Origin: Dehalococcoidales bacterium
Lineage (GTDB): Bacteria; Chloroflexota; Dehalococcoidia; Dehalococcoidales; RBG-16-60-22
Direction: 5' to 3'
Assembly: GCA_026416775.1 (NCBI GenBank)
Contig: JAOAEN010000039.1
Location: 1 to 8,889, forward strand
DNA: 8,889 nt
A program made the position numbers and the translations under genes. Position 1 is the first letter of the stretch. Every line of letters starts with the position of its first letter. This document shows positions 1 to 8,189 of this stretch, in pieces. Under the pieces are notes generated by a model. That model ran no database searches and was not told where the DNA came from. It worked only from the letters and a program-made list of their open reading frames with translations.

Positions 1-1
1 C

Positions 2-1881
<1,880 letters not shown>

Positions 1882-1954
1882 CGGTTTTTCACCCGTGCAG
1901 GGATACCGGGACAGGTGGTGCCGCAGGACGGCGGGCAAAACGTGGCAGGGATGG

Positions 1955-1983
1955 TTTACAGGTTTCTTTTTTCATCTTATACT
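1955..1983 (+). promoter_or_regulatory. Predicted sigma70-type promoter of phoBR
   Basis: TTTACA (1955-1960) and TATACT (1978-1983) each match the -35 and -10 consensus at five of six positions and are exactly 17 bp apart. The usual start point 7-8 nt after the -10 box falls at about 1990-1991, on the phoB start codon. The transcript would therefore be leaderless, which fits the lack of a Shine-Dalgarno sequence before phoB. No TTAA or CTGT direct repeats of the Pho-box type occur here. This is a motif-based prediction. Confidence 0.72.
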
Positions 1984-1990
1984 TTGAGTG

Positions 1991-2689
1991 ATGACCGAGT
2001 TCTCCGGGGAAAAGATCCTCATCGTTGAGGACGACCGTAATCTCCTTGATGCCCTCAGGTACAACTTCTGCAAGGAGGGGTACGAGGTCAGCACCGCCAC
2101 CGACGGGGCGGAAGCCATCAACCTTGCCCGGAGGGAAAAACCGGACCTCATCATCCTTGATATAATGCTCCCCAAGCTCAGCGGCTTTGAGGTCTGCCGC
2201 ATACTGCGCCGGGAAATGACCACTCCCATCCTCATGCTCACCGCGAAGGCTGAGGAGACGGATAAAGTGGTCGGGCTGGAAATCGGGGCTGACGACTACA
2301 TGACCAAGCCCTTCAGTTTGCGGGAACTCCTTGCCCGCGTGAGGGCGATGCTGCGCCGGGCACGGATGACCGGTCCCCAGCCTGAAGCGGATGTCCTTGT
2401 GATTGGCGATATCAGGATAGACATCAGCCGCCATCAGGTCACGGTGGCAGGGAAAAATGTGGAGCTTGCCCCGAAGGAGTTTGAGCTTCTGGGCTTTCTT
2501 GCCAGAAACCGCGGCCTGGTGTTCAGCCGGGAGCAGCTCCTTGAGAAGGTCTGGGGTTATGACTTCGCCGGGGACACGCGGACGGTTGATGTGCATATAC
2601 GCTGGCTCAGGCAGAAAATAGAGCCCGACCCGGAAAGACCGCAGTACATCATCACGGTGCGGGGTACCGGTTATAAGCTGGAGGGCTAG
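1991..2689 (+). CDS. phoB: OmpR/PhoB-family response regulator, phosphate regulon
   Basis: This cytoplasmic two-component regulator of 232 residues has an N-terminal receiver domain (about 7-122) and a C-terminal winged-helix DNA-binding domain (about 132-230). The receiver shows the acidic pair in ILIVEDD (residues 14-15), the phospho-acceptor Asp57 in LIILDIMLP, the switch Thr in MLTAKA and the conserved Lys106 in YMTKPF. The effector domain has [43 protein letters not shown] and the terminal RGTGYKLEG, all typical of the OmpR/PhoB class. The ATG at 1991 is preferred; a GTG at 1988 is an in-frame alternative one codon upstream. Neither has a Shine-Dalgarno sequence, and the predicted transcription start coincides with them. 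The phosphate role comes from context: an adjoining PhoR-like kinase, and a pst operon preceded by 11-bp repeats. In Gram-positive naming it would be phoP. Confidence 0.93.
   Translation: MTEFSGEKILIVEDDRNLLDALRYNFCKEGYEVSTATDGAEAINLARREKPDLIILDIMLPKLSGFEVCRILRREMTTPILMLTAKAEETDKVVGLEIGADDYMTKPFSLRELLARVRAMLRRARMTGPQPEADVLVIGDIRIDISRHQVTVAGKNVELAPKEFELLGFLARNRGLVFSREQLLEKVWGYDFAGDTRTVDVHIRWLRQKIEPDPERPQYIITVRGTGYKLEG
2680..2685 (+). promoter_or_regulatory. Ribosome binding site deciding the phoR TTG start
   Basis: GGAGGG lies inside the last codons of phoB, 6 nt before the TTG at 2692. This ideal spacing supports an otherwise uncommon TTG start and implies coupling of phoR translation to phoB, whose stop codon (2687-2689) falls between the two. 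Confidence 0.75.
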
Positions 2690-2691
2690 AT

Positions 2692-4440
2692 TTGCGCAGC
2701 TTCCACTGGCGTGTGGTCATCCCGCTTGCCACTCTCATCATCCTGGGCATGCTTGTGCTCGGTATTTACCTCACGGGCTCGGTGAGGGATTCCCACCTCG
2801 AAAGCCTGCGTTTTCACCTCAGGCAGGAGGCGGTGATTGTGGCGGAAGCGGTTGCCCCTGCTCTTTACGGTGAAGGCGACTCTCCGGATGTGCTTGTCAA
2901 GAGACTCCGGGACAGGATAGACAGCCGCATCACCATTATCGCTCCTGACGGGACGGTGCTTGGTGACTCCACGGAAGACCCGGAAGAAATGGAAAATCAA
3001 GCCCTGCGCTCCGAAGTGAGGGATGCGCTGGCTTACGGTACCGGTGAGGCGACGCGCTACAGCACCGCTTTGCGGCAGAAGATGATGTATCTTGCCGTGC
3101 CCGTTTATGACCAGGGCCAGTTAGTCGGTTTTGTCAGGGTGGCACTGCCCCTGGCGGGCGTTGAGGAAGCCGTCGGACACGTGACGCGGGTGATTGTGCT
3201 GAGCACTTTTATCATTACGGTGCTGGTGGTGCTGCTTACCTATCTTATCGTGCGGACGACGGCGCATCCTATCCGTGAGCTGACCAGGGCGGCGCAGAGG
3301 ATCGCCTCCGGGAGGCTGGGGGAGAGGATAGCCATAAGCCGCCGGGATGAGATCGGGCAGCTTGCCAGGGTGTTCAACGAGATGTCAGCAGCGCTCAAGG
3401 CGACCATGGACGGCGTCTCCGCCGAGAAAGCCAAGCTTGACGGCATCCTCGCCAACCTGGCCGACGGCGTCATCGTGGCTGATCCGGAAGGCTGGGTACA
3501 GCTTGCCAATGCCGCTGCCGGCAGGTTCTTCGGCTTTTCGGAGAGGGATGTGCCCAACGGGCGCCTCATTGAAGTGGTGCATGACCACGAGGTTGACGAG
3601 ATCTTCAAGCGCTGCTGTGCCACGGATAGGGAACAGACCGTGCAGTTTGAGTCCAGCATGACCCGGCGTTTCTTGAGGGCGATCGCCATCCCCATGAGGA
3701 GCCATAACCGCCTGAGTGCCGTGCTCATCATCGTTCAGGATCTCACCGATCTCAGGAACCTGCAGACCATGCGCCGGGAACTTGTCGGTAACATTGCCCA
3801 CGAGTTGCGTACTCCTCTTGCCGGGATTAAGGCTATGGTGGAGACCCTGCAGGACGGTGCCCTTGCTGACAGGAAGGTTGCGCGGGACTTCCTCGCCCGG
3901 ATAAGCGGCTCGGTCGACCGCCTCAGCCAGATGGTCGCCGAGCTTACCGAGCTTTCCCGTATTGAGACGGGCAGGGCAGAGCTTAAGAAGGAGCCGTTGA
4001 GCCTGAACGCGCTCGTGGAGGACGTGATCAGTGAAATGACCCCTCTTGCTGAAAGACATCAGGTCGCCATCACAAGGGAGCTTGCCGGGGGGCTTCCCCT
4101 GCTGGAAGCCGACAGGGACAGGCTGCGCCAGACAATCATCAATCTGGTGCACAATGCCATCAAGTTCAATAAGCCCGGCGGGAGCATTACCATCACCACG
4201 GATTACGATGCTCAGGCGGTCACGGTGCGCATCCGCGATACCGGTATCGGCATCTCGCGTGAAGACCTCCCCCATGTCTTTGAGCGCTTCTACAAGGCGG
4301 ATAAGGCGCGCTCCGGTGGCGGTAGTGGTCTCGGGCTGGCAATCGCCAAGCACACCATTCAGGCCCACGGTGGCGAGATCTGGGCGGAAAGCGAAGAGGG
4401 CAAAGGCTCCGTGTTTGCCTTCCGCCTGCCGCGCCGGTAG
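2692..4440 (+). CDS. phoR: Membrane sensor histidine kinase, PhoR family
   Basis: This is a 582-residue inner-membrane kinase expected to phosphorylate the upstream PhoB under phosphate limitation. In order it has a first membrane helix (about 8-28) and an extracytoplasmic region (about 30-163) with [14 protein letters not shown] and the [14 protein letters not shown] stretch, resembling the PhoR PDC/Cache-type sensor fold. A second membrane helix (about 167-187) is followed by a HAMP linker (about 188-240), a PAS domain (about 246-350, [14 protein letters not shown]), and the H-box [14 protein letters not shown] with phospho-acceptor His370. The ATPase domain shows N-box [10 protein letters not shown] (Asn488), G1 DTGIGI (Asp516), F-box FERFYK (about 530-535) and G2 GSGLGLAI (544-551). 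All catalytic boxes are intact. The start is TTG, supported by GGAGGG 6 nt upstream, and the gap to phoB is 2 nt. The large periplasmic loop is unlike E. coli PhoR and like Gram-positive PhoR. What it actually senses cannot be read from the sequence. Confidence 0.93.
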   Translation: MRSFHWRVVIPLATLIILGMLVLGIYLTGSVRDSHLESLRFHLRQEAVIVAEAVAPALYGEGDSPDVLVKRLRDRIDSRITIIAPDGTVLGDSTEDPEEMENQALRSEVRDALAYGTGEATRYSTALRQKMMYLAVPVYDQGQLVGFVRVALPLAGVEEAVGHVTRVIVLSTFIITVLVVLLTYLIVRTTAHPIRELTRAAQRIASGRLGERIAISRRDEIGQLARVFNEMSAALKATMDGVSAEKAKLDGILANLADGVIVADPEGWVQLANAAAGRFFGFSERDVPNGRLIEVVHDHEVDEIFKRCCATDREQTVQFESSMTRRFLRAIAIPMRSHNRLSAVLIIVQDLTDLRNLQTMRRELVGNIAHELRTPLAGIKAMVETLQDGALADRKVARDFLARISGSVDRLSQMVAELTELSRIETGRAELKKEPLSLNALVEDVISEMTPLAERHQVAITRELAGGLPLLEADRDRLRQTIINLVHNAIKFNKPGGSITITTDYDAQAVTVRIRDTGIGISREDLPHVFERFYKADKARSGGGSGLGLAIAKHTIQAHGGEIWAESEEGKGSVFAFRLPRR

Positions 4441-4448
4441 TCACCAGG

Positions 4449-4492
4449 CGAAATTTAACCTGTTCTTAACAATCTCTTAAGCTGTCCTTAAA
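4449..4492 (+). promoter_or_regulatory. Predicted Pho box: four 11-bp direct repeats
   Basis: TTAA occurs at 4455, 4466, 4477 and 4488, an exact 11-bp period (one helical turn). The four 11-mers are CGAAATTTAAC, CTGTTCTTAAC, AATCTCTTAAG and CTGTCCTTAAA. Units 2 and 4 are nearly identical and begin with CTGT, as in the E. coli PHO-box half-site; the TTAA cores recall the TTAACA repeats of B. subtilis PhoP. Four units would hold two PhoB dimers on one face of the DNA. The array begins 8 nt after the phoR stop, is A+T-rich in an otherwise G+C-rich region, and ends 11 nt before a -10-like hexamer, which is the geometry of activator-dependent Pho promoters. No -35 consensus lies at the usual distance. 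The pattern is seen directly; the factor is inferred. Confidence 0.83.
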
Positions 4493-4502
4493 GTGCCACC
4501 CT

Positions 4503-4508
4503 TAGACT
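4503..4508 (+). promoter_or_regulatory. Predicted -10 element of the arsC-mgsA-pst operon
   Basis: TAGACT matches the -10 consensus at four of six positions and begins 11 nt after the last TTAA core of the repeat array. Start-point spacing of 8 nt puts transcription at about 4516-4517, on the ATG of arsC, so this transcript may also be leaderless. The match is modest and rests mainly on its position relative to the repeats. Confidence 0.5.
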
Positions 4509-4516
4509 GCTAATGG

Positions 4517-4945
4517 ATGGTGAGAAAGAAGGTTCTGTTCGTATGCGTCCGTAATTCTGGGCGCAGCCAGATGGCGGAGGCGTTTTTCAACCGGCTCGGC
4601 AGGGGAAAACACCGGGCTTTCTCGGCGGGGACGGCGCCTGCCCGGGAATTAAATCCTGTCGTGGTTCAGGTCATGCATGAGATGGGCTTTGACATGACCC
4701 ATCAGCAGCCGAAGCTGTTGACCCCCGAGATGCTCGCCAGTGCCGACCGCGTTATCACCATGGGCTGCGGTGCTGACGGGCTCTGCCCGGCACGGGTGGT
4801 TCCGATGGAGGACTGGGGCATTGAAGACCCCGAAGGGAAACCTGTTGCCAAAGTGAGGGAAATTGCCGGAGTTATCCGGGGCAGGGTGGAAAGACTTCTC
4901 GGGGAGCTTGAAAAAGAGGAAAACAGCGGAATTGAAAGGGGGTGA
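4517..4945 (+). CDS. arsC: ArsC-like arsenate reductase / low-molecular-weight phosphatase fold protein
   Basis: This 142-residue cytoplasmic protein has the low-molecular-weight tyrosine phosphatase fold. The P-loop CVRNSGRS (Cys10 to Ser17) gives the CX5R nucleophile motif, RSQMAEAF follows it, and EDWGIEDPEG carries the likely general acid Asp104. Cys84 and Cys90 in MGCGADGLC sit where thioredoxin-coupled arsenate reductases keep their second and third redox cysteines (Cys82 and Cys89 in the S. aureus enzyme). This favours reduction of arsenate to arsenite over a plain protein phosphatase. Gly15 replaces the extra P-loop cysteine of the S. aureus protein, which is not the core relay. There is no Shine-Dalgarno sequence before the ATG; it is the first gene after the predicted Pho promoter. 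Its place ahead of pst genes makes sense, because arsenate enters cells through phosphate transporters. No arsR or arsenite efflux gene is present. A phosphotyrosine phosphatase role cannot be excluded. Confidence 0.85.
   Translation: MVRKKVLFVCVRNSGRSQMAEAFFNRLGRGKHRAFSAGTAPARELNPVVVQVMHEMGFDMTHQQPKLLTPEMLASADRVITMGCGADGLCPARVVPMEDWGIEDPEGKPVAKVREIAGVIRGRVERLLGELEKEENSGIERG
4935..4942 (+). promoter_or_regulatory. Ribosome binding site of mgsA
   Basis: AAAGGGGG is the only purine-rich site at a good distance, 8 nt before the ATG at 4951. It abuts the alternative GTG at 4942 and could not serve that start, so it decides the choice in favour of 4951. It lies in the last codons of arsC. Confidence 0.6.
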
Positions 4946-4950
4946 AAAGG

Positions 4951-5424
4951 ATGAAGGAGCTAACGCTTGCCCTTATCGCCCATGATGCCAAGAAGGGCGA
5001 TATGGTGCAGCTTGTTAAGGCGCATAGGGATATCATCGGTAAATGCCGCCTTGTCGCCACCAGAAGCACGGGGCGGTTGCTGATGGAAGAGGTGCAGCTT
5101 CCGGTGACGCTTGTCCAGAGCGGCCCGCTGGGAGGTGACCAGCAGATAGGCGCCATGGTGGCAAACGACCAGGTTGATGCGGTCATCTTTCTGCGTGATC
5201 CGCTTACCGCCCATCCGCACGAGCCGGATGTATCGGCGCTCCTAAGGGTCTGCGATGTCCACGGGGTGCCCCTGGCGACCAATCTGGTAACGGCGGAGGC
5301 TGTCCTGCATCTTATTGCCGAGCACCCGGAGGTACTTGGCGACCACCATCTCGCCGCCCGGTATCTTGACGGGGTGGAAAAAATTCACAACCGATACGAT
5401 TCAAGGAGGGAAAATGTTCTATAA
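4951..5424 (+). CDS. mgsA: Methylglyoxal synthase
   Basis: This cytoplasmic enzyme converts dihydroxyacetone phosphate to methylglyoxal and inorganic phosphate, bypassing lower glycolysis. In E. coli it is strongly inhibited by phosphate. From the ATG at 4951 the protein is 157 residues, close to family size. Conserved active-site features are LIAHD (His11, Asp12), SGPLGGDQQIGA with Asp63 as the catalytic base (E. coli Asp71), FLRDPLTAHPHEPDV with Asp83, His90 and Asp93, and VPLATN. The sequence resembles Gram-positive MgsA more than the E. coli one. One oddity is that the phosphate-binding TGTTG loop reads TRSTG (37-41). A GTG at 4942 overlapping the arsC stop would add three residues but lacks a usable ribosome site. 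It sits between arsC and pstS with no promoter of its own, so it is expected to be induced with the Pst genes. Its 3' end overlaps pstS by 11 nt. Confidence 0.93.
   Translation: MKELTLALIAHDAKKGDMVQLVKAHRDIIGKCRLVATRSTGRLLMEEVQLPVTLVQSGPLGGDQQIGAMVANDQVDAVIFLRDPLTAHPHEPDVSALLRVCDVHGVPLATNLVTAEAVLHLIAEHPEVLGDHHLAARYLDGVEKIHNRYDSRRENVL
5403..5409 (+). promoter_or_regulatory. Strong ribosome binding site of pstS
   Basis: AAGGAGG is the best Shine-Dalgarno sequence in the window, within the last codons of mgsA and 4 nt before the ATG at 5414. The spacing is slightly short. The next in-frame ATG (5432) is 22 nt away, so the site fixes the start at 5414. It fits the high output expected of a binding protein relative to its permease. 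Confidence 0.75.
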
Positions 5425-6370
5425 AAATAGTATGTACTCTGCAATGAAGAAGTCGCAGGGAAAGTGGTCAATTCTAACGTTACTTCTGCTTGCCTTATTG
5501 CTGGTTACTGCCGGCTGCGGCGGGGCGTCAAAGGCCACACCTGAGCCCACCGCCACGGTAACGGAATCTGTCCTTTCGGGTTCCTTCAAGATCATCGGCT
5601 CCAACACGGTGACCCCATTAAGCTCGGTCTGGGCAGAGAACTTCATGAAGATGCATCCCAAGGTCAGCATCGCGGTGAGCGGTCCGGGCACCGGGGTGGG
5701 TATTGCCTCGCTTATTGACGGCACCACGGATATCTGCCAGGCATCACGGCTTATCACGGCAAAGGAAATTGAGCAGGCGCAGGCAAAGGGAGTCAACCCA
5801 TATGAGATCCAGATTGCCTCGGACGCACTTTCCGTCATCGTGCACCCGTCCAATCCCGTCTCGGAGCTGACCATTGAGCAGCTTTCGGCGATCTACACGG
5901 GTAAGATAACTAACTGGAAGGAAGTGGGCGGTAACGATGCCGCAATCGTGGTCCTGAGCCGGGATACGAACTCCGGCACCCATGCGTTCTTCAAGGAGCA
6001 TGTGGTGCAGATGCAGGGGCTACCCACCGCGGACAAAGGTCTGGAATACGGCGGCAAGGTGCTGATGCTGCCGTCCACCGAGGAGGGTGTCTCACAGGTG
6101 GCGGGCAACGCCAATGCCATCTTCTACGCCGGTCTTGGTTACGTGAATGACAAGGTGAAGACAATCGCGATCAAGAAGACCGCTACCGACCCCGCGGTGA
6201 AGCCCAGCGTGGCCACAACGCTTGACGGCACCTACCCTATCGCCCGCCCGCTCCTCTTCTACACCAATGGCGCACCGACGGGAGTCATCAAGGCGTTCAT
6301 TGATTACTGTCTGTCGGAGGAGGGACAGAAGGTGGTGCTTGAAGCGGGGTTCATCCCTGTGGGAAAATAA
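5414..6370 (+). CDS. pstS: Phosphate-binding lipoprotein of the Pst ABC transporter
   Basis: This extracytoplasmic high-affinity phosphate receptor delivers Pi to PstC/PstA. The protein has 318 residues. A lysine-containing N-region and a hydrophobic segment (about 19-31) end in LLVTAGC, a lipobox with Cys35 as the expected lipid-modified residue, so it is membrane-anchored. A short Thr/Pro-rich linker (about 40-50) follows. Phosphate-contacting motifs typical of PstS are GSNTVTPL (Ser63, Thr65), SGPGTGVG (89-96), DGTTDI (102-107), and SRDTNSGT with Arg183, Ser187, Gly188 and Thr189. IYTGKITNWKEVGG is another family signature. The open frame extends upstream to an ATG at 5315, but that would bury the signal peptide and overlap mgsA by over 100 nt; the ATG at 5414 has AAGGAGG just ahead. 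It lies third in the predicted Pho operon, and pstC follows after 7 nt. Confidence 0.96.
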   Translation: MFYKNSMYSAMKKSQGKWSILTLLLLALLLVTAGCGGASKATPEPTATVTESVLSGSFKIIGSNTVTPLSSVWAENFMKMHPKVSIAVSGPGTGVGIASLIDGTTDICQASRLITAKEIEQAQAKGVNPYEIQIASDALSVIVHPSNPVSELTIEQLSAIYTGKITNWKEVGGNDAAIVVLSRDTNSGTHAFFKEHVVQMQGLPTADKGLEYGGKVLMLPSTEEGVSQVAGNANAIFYAGLGYVNDKVKTIAIKKTATDPAVKPSVATTLDGTYPIARPLLFYTNGAPTGVIKAFIDYCLSEEGQKVVLEAGFIPVGK

Positions 6371-6377
6371 CTGGTTG

Positions 6378-7322
6378 ATGGCACGCAAAATGCTGACAGG
6401 TCAGCCCGTCTCCATTACCGCGCCTCCGCCCGAGCTCAGGCGGAGGTTGCGCTTTGGTGAAAAACTCATTGAGAGTGTCATCTTCATCGCAGGGATCCTG
6501 GCGATCATCGTGCTGCTGGGGATTATCGTTATCCTGCTCAAAGATGGTTTACCCATCTTTGCCCATACCAGCCCCTGGCAGTTCCTCTTCGGTACAAAAT
6601 GGTACCCCATTTCTGACCCGCCGTCATTCGGTATCGCCCCTTTCATGGTCTCTACCCTGATGATCACGCTCATCGCCACTGCCATCGCGGTACCCGTTGG
6701 GGTGGCGTGTGCGGCGTATCTTTCAGAGGTCGCCCCCAGGAAGGTGAGCGAGACGGCAAAGCCGATAATTGAGATCCTTGCCGGTATTCCTTCGGTGATG
6801 ATGGGTTTTGTCGGGCTTGCCCTGCTTTCTCCCCTTGTGCAGAGTGCCTTCAGGCTGAATACCGGGCTCTGCGGTCTTACCGCGGCGATCATGCTTTCGC
6901 TGATGAGCCTGCCGATTATCGTCAGCGTCTCCGAGGATGCCCTGCATGCGGTGCCCAGGGAGTTCAAAGAGGCGTCTTATGCCCTTGGTGCCACGAAGTG
7001 GGAGACAATCTGGCATGTGTGTATTCCGTCGGCCCTTTCGGGGATTGCCGCCGCGATCATGCTGGGGGTGGGGCGGGCGATCGGTGAGACGATGACGGTG
7101 CTCATGGTGGCGGGGGGAGCACTCGCCATGCCGGTCTCGCCGGTGGACCCGATGACAACAATGACCGCGGTGATTGCCTCGAGCATCGGGAACGCTATCC
7201 GCGGGGGGCTTCAGTATCAGGCATTATTTGCGGTGGGGCTCATCCTCTTTATCCTTACCCTTGCCGTGAACATTATTGCAGAGCGGGTTCTGGAGCGGCA
7301 GAAAAGGAAGTTTGCGAGGTAA
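6378..7322 (+). CDS. pstC: Phosphate ABC transporter permease PstC
   Basis: This is one of the two inner-membrane subunits forming the Pst channel with PstA. The protein has 314 residues, close to the usual length, with six predicted helices at about 33-54, 87-114, 134-155, 166-187, 219-247 and 283-303. The EAA coupling loop that contacts PstB is EFKEASYALGATKWETI (195-211), followed by the IGETMTVLMVAGG region. IEILAGIPSVMMGF and SLPIIVSVSEDAL are also typical of PstC. The reading frame is open further upstream, but that part overlaps pstS in another frame and looks non-coding. ATGs at 6378 and 6390 are both possible and neither has a strong ribosome site, so the 7-nt gap after the pstS stop suggests reinitiation or coupling. 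The gene ends with TAA, 3 nt before pstA. Confidence 0.95.
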   Translation: MARKMLTGQPVSITAPPPELRRRLRFGEKLIESVIFIAGILAIIVLLGIIVILLKDGLPIFAHTSPWQFLFGTKWYPISDPPSFGIAPFMVSTLMITLIATAIAVPVGVACAAYLSEVAPRKVSETAKPIIEILAGIPSVMMGFVGLALLSPLVQSAFRLNTGLCGLTAAIMLSLMSLPIIVSVSEDALHAVPREFKEASYALGATKWETIWHVCIPSALSGIAAAIMLGVGRAIGETMTVLMVAGGALAMPVSPVDPMTTMTAVIASSIGNAIRGGLQYQALFAVGLILFILTLAVNIIAERVLERQKRKFAR

Positions 7323-7325
7323 ACG

Positions 7326-8189
7326 GTGGCCGGACTGGTTTTTGATTCGCGGCGGATAACCCAGCGTACCGCCTTTGTCTTCCTCGGACTGGCAACCGCC
7401 ATCACGGTTGCCCCGGTCATCTTTATCATTGCCTATACCGTGATCAGGGGTGGCGGTGCCCTGAGCTGGGAGTTCCTTAGCCAGTTCCCGTCCCAGGCGG
7501 GGCGGGCGGGGGGGATTTTCCCCGCCATCATCGGGACATTTTACCTCATGCTGGGCACGCTTTTCTTCGCCCTGCCGATCGGGGTCATGGCGGGGATTTA
7601 CCTCACCGAGTACGCGCGTGATAACTGGCTGACACGTCTCATCAATCTTGCCATCATCAATCTGGCGGGGGTGCCGAGCATTGTCTTCGGGCTTTTCGGA
7701 CTGAGCGTCTTCGTGCTTGCGGCTAACTTTGGTCTATCGCTGCTCTCGGCAAGCCTGACGCTTGCCGCCCAGGCGCTGGCAATGGTGATCACCACTTCAC
7801 GGGAAGCACTGCTTGCCGTGCCGCGGGAGTACCGCGAGGGTAGCCTTGCCATCGGGGTGACAAAGTGGCAGACGATAAGGCATGTGGTGCTGCCGCAGGC
7901 ATTTCCGGGTATTATCACCGGGGCTGTCCTTGCCATAAGCCGGGCTGCCGGTGAGACCGCCCCGATACTGGTGACGGGAGCGGCCTTTATCATCCCGAGG
8001 CTGCCACAGTCACCACTTGACCAGTTCATGGCATTACCCTATCATCTTTATACCGTTGCGGCGCACGTGCCCAATATGCCCAAGGGGACGATGTGGGGGG
8101 TGGCGCTGGTGCTGCTGGTGGTGGTGCTCTCGTTTGATGCACTGGCTGCGGCAATTAGACTGAAAACAAGACAGGGGAAACATCTATGA
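7326..8189 (+). CDS. pstA: Phosphate ABC transporter permease PstA
   Basis: This is the second channel-forming membrane subunit, with 287 residues. Six helices are predicted at about 17-40, 65-95, 105-133, 137-157, 193-215 and 257-277. The EAA loop is [18 protein letters not shown] (167-184), followed by [28 protein letters not shown] and the late FMALPYHLY segment before the last helix are PstA hallmarks and separate it from PstC. The start is GTG at 7326, with GAGG about 6 nt upstream in the end of pstC. Its stop overlaps the pstB start as ATGA (8186-8189), indicating translational coupling to the ATPase. Confidence 0.95.
   Translation: MAGLVFDSRRITQRTAFVFLGLATAITVAPVIFIIAYTVIRGGGALSWEFLSQFPSQAGRAGGIFPAIIGTFYLMLGTLFFALPIGVMAGIYLTEYARDNWLTRLINLAIINLAGVPSIVFGLFGLSVFVLAANFGLSLLSASLTLAAQALAMVITTSREALLAVPREYREGSLAIGVTKWQTIRHVVLPQAFPGIITGAVLAISRAAGETAPILVTGAAFIIPRLPQSPLDQFMALPYHLYTVAAHVPNMPKGTMWGVALVLLVVVLSFDALAAAIRLKTRQGKHL

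Noticed and set aside
1882..1954. Rho-independent terminator after hemL
   Set aside because: Only a 4-bp CCCG/CGGG pairing with a long loop is visible, and no T-run follows it; the T-rich stretch at 1963-1972 has no stem before it.
1889..2596. 235-residue minus-strand reading frame opposite phoB
   Set aside because: It is antisense to a well-conserved response regulator, with no ribosome site or domain signature; a G+C-driven shadow.
3385..4368. 327-residue minus-strand reading frame opposite phoR
   Set aside because: It lies fully antisense to the conserved PAS, H-box and ATPase codons of phoR, has no recognisable domain, and is a typical shadow in G+C-rich DNA.
5384..5403. Separate promoter or second Pho box before pstS
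   Set aside because: The two TTCA motifs are 16 bp apart, not 11, and the possible -35/-10 hexamers are far too close together.
5315..5413. Upstream ATG extending pstS by 33 residues
   Set aside because: The extension overlaps mgsA in another frame and would place the lipoprotein signal peptide internally; the ATG at 5414 has a strong ribosome site.
6222..6377. Upstream ATG extending pstC by 52 residues
   Set aside because: The extra part lies inside pstS in another frame, is Arg/Ser-rich and is not PstC-like.
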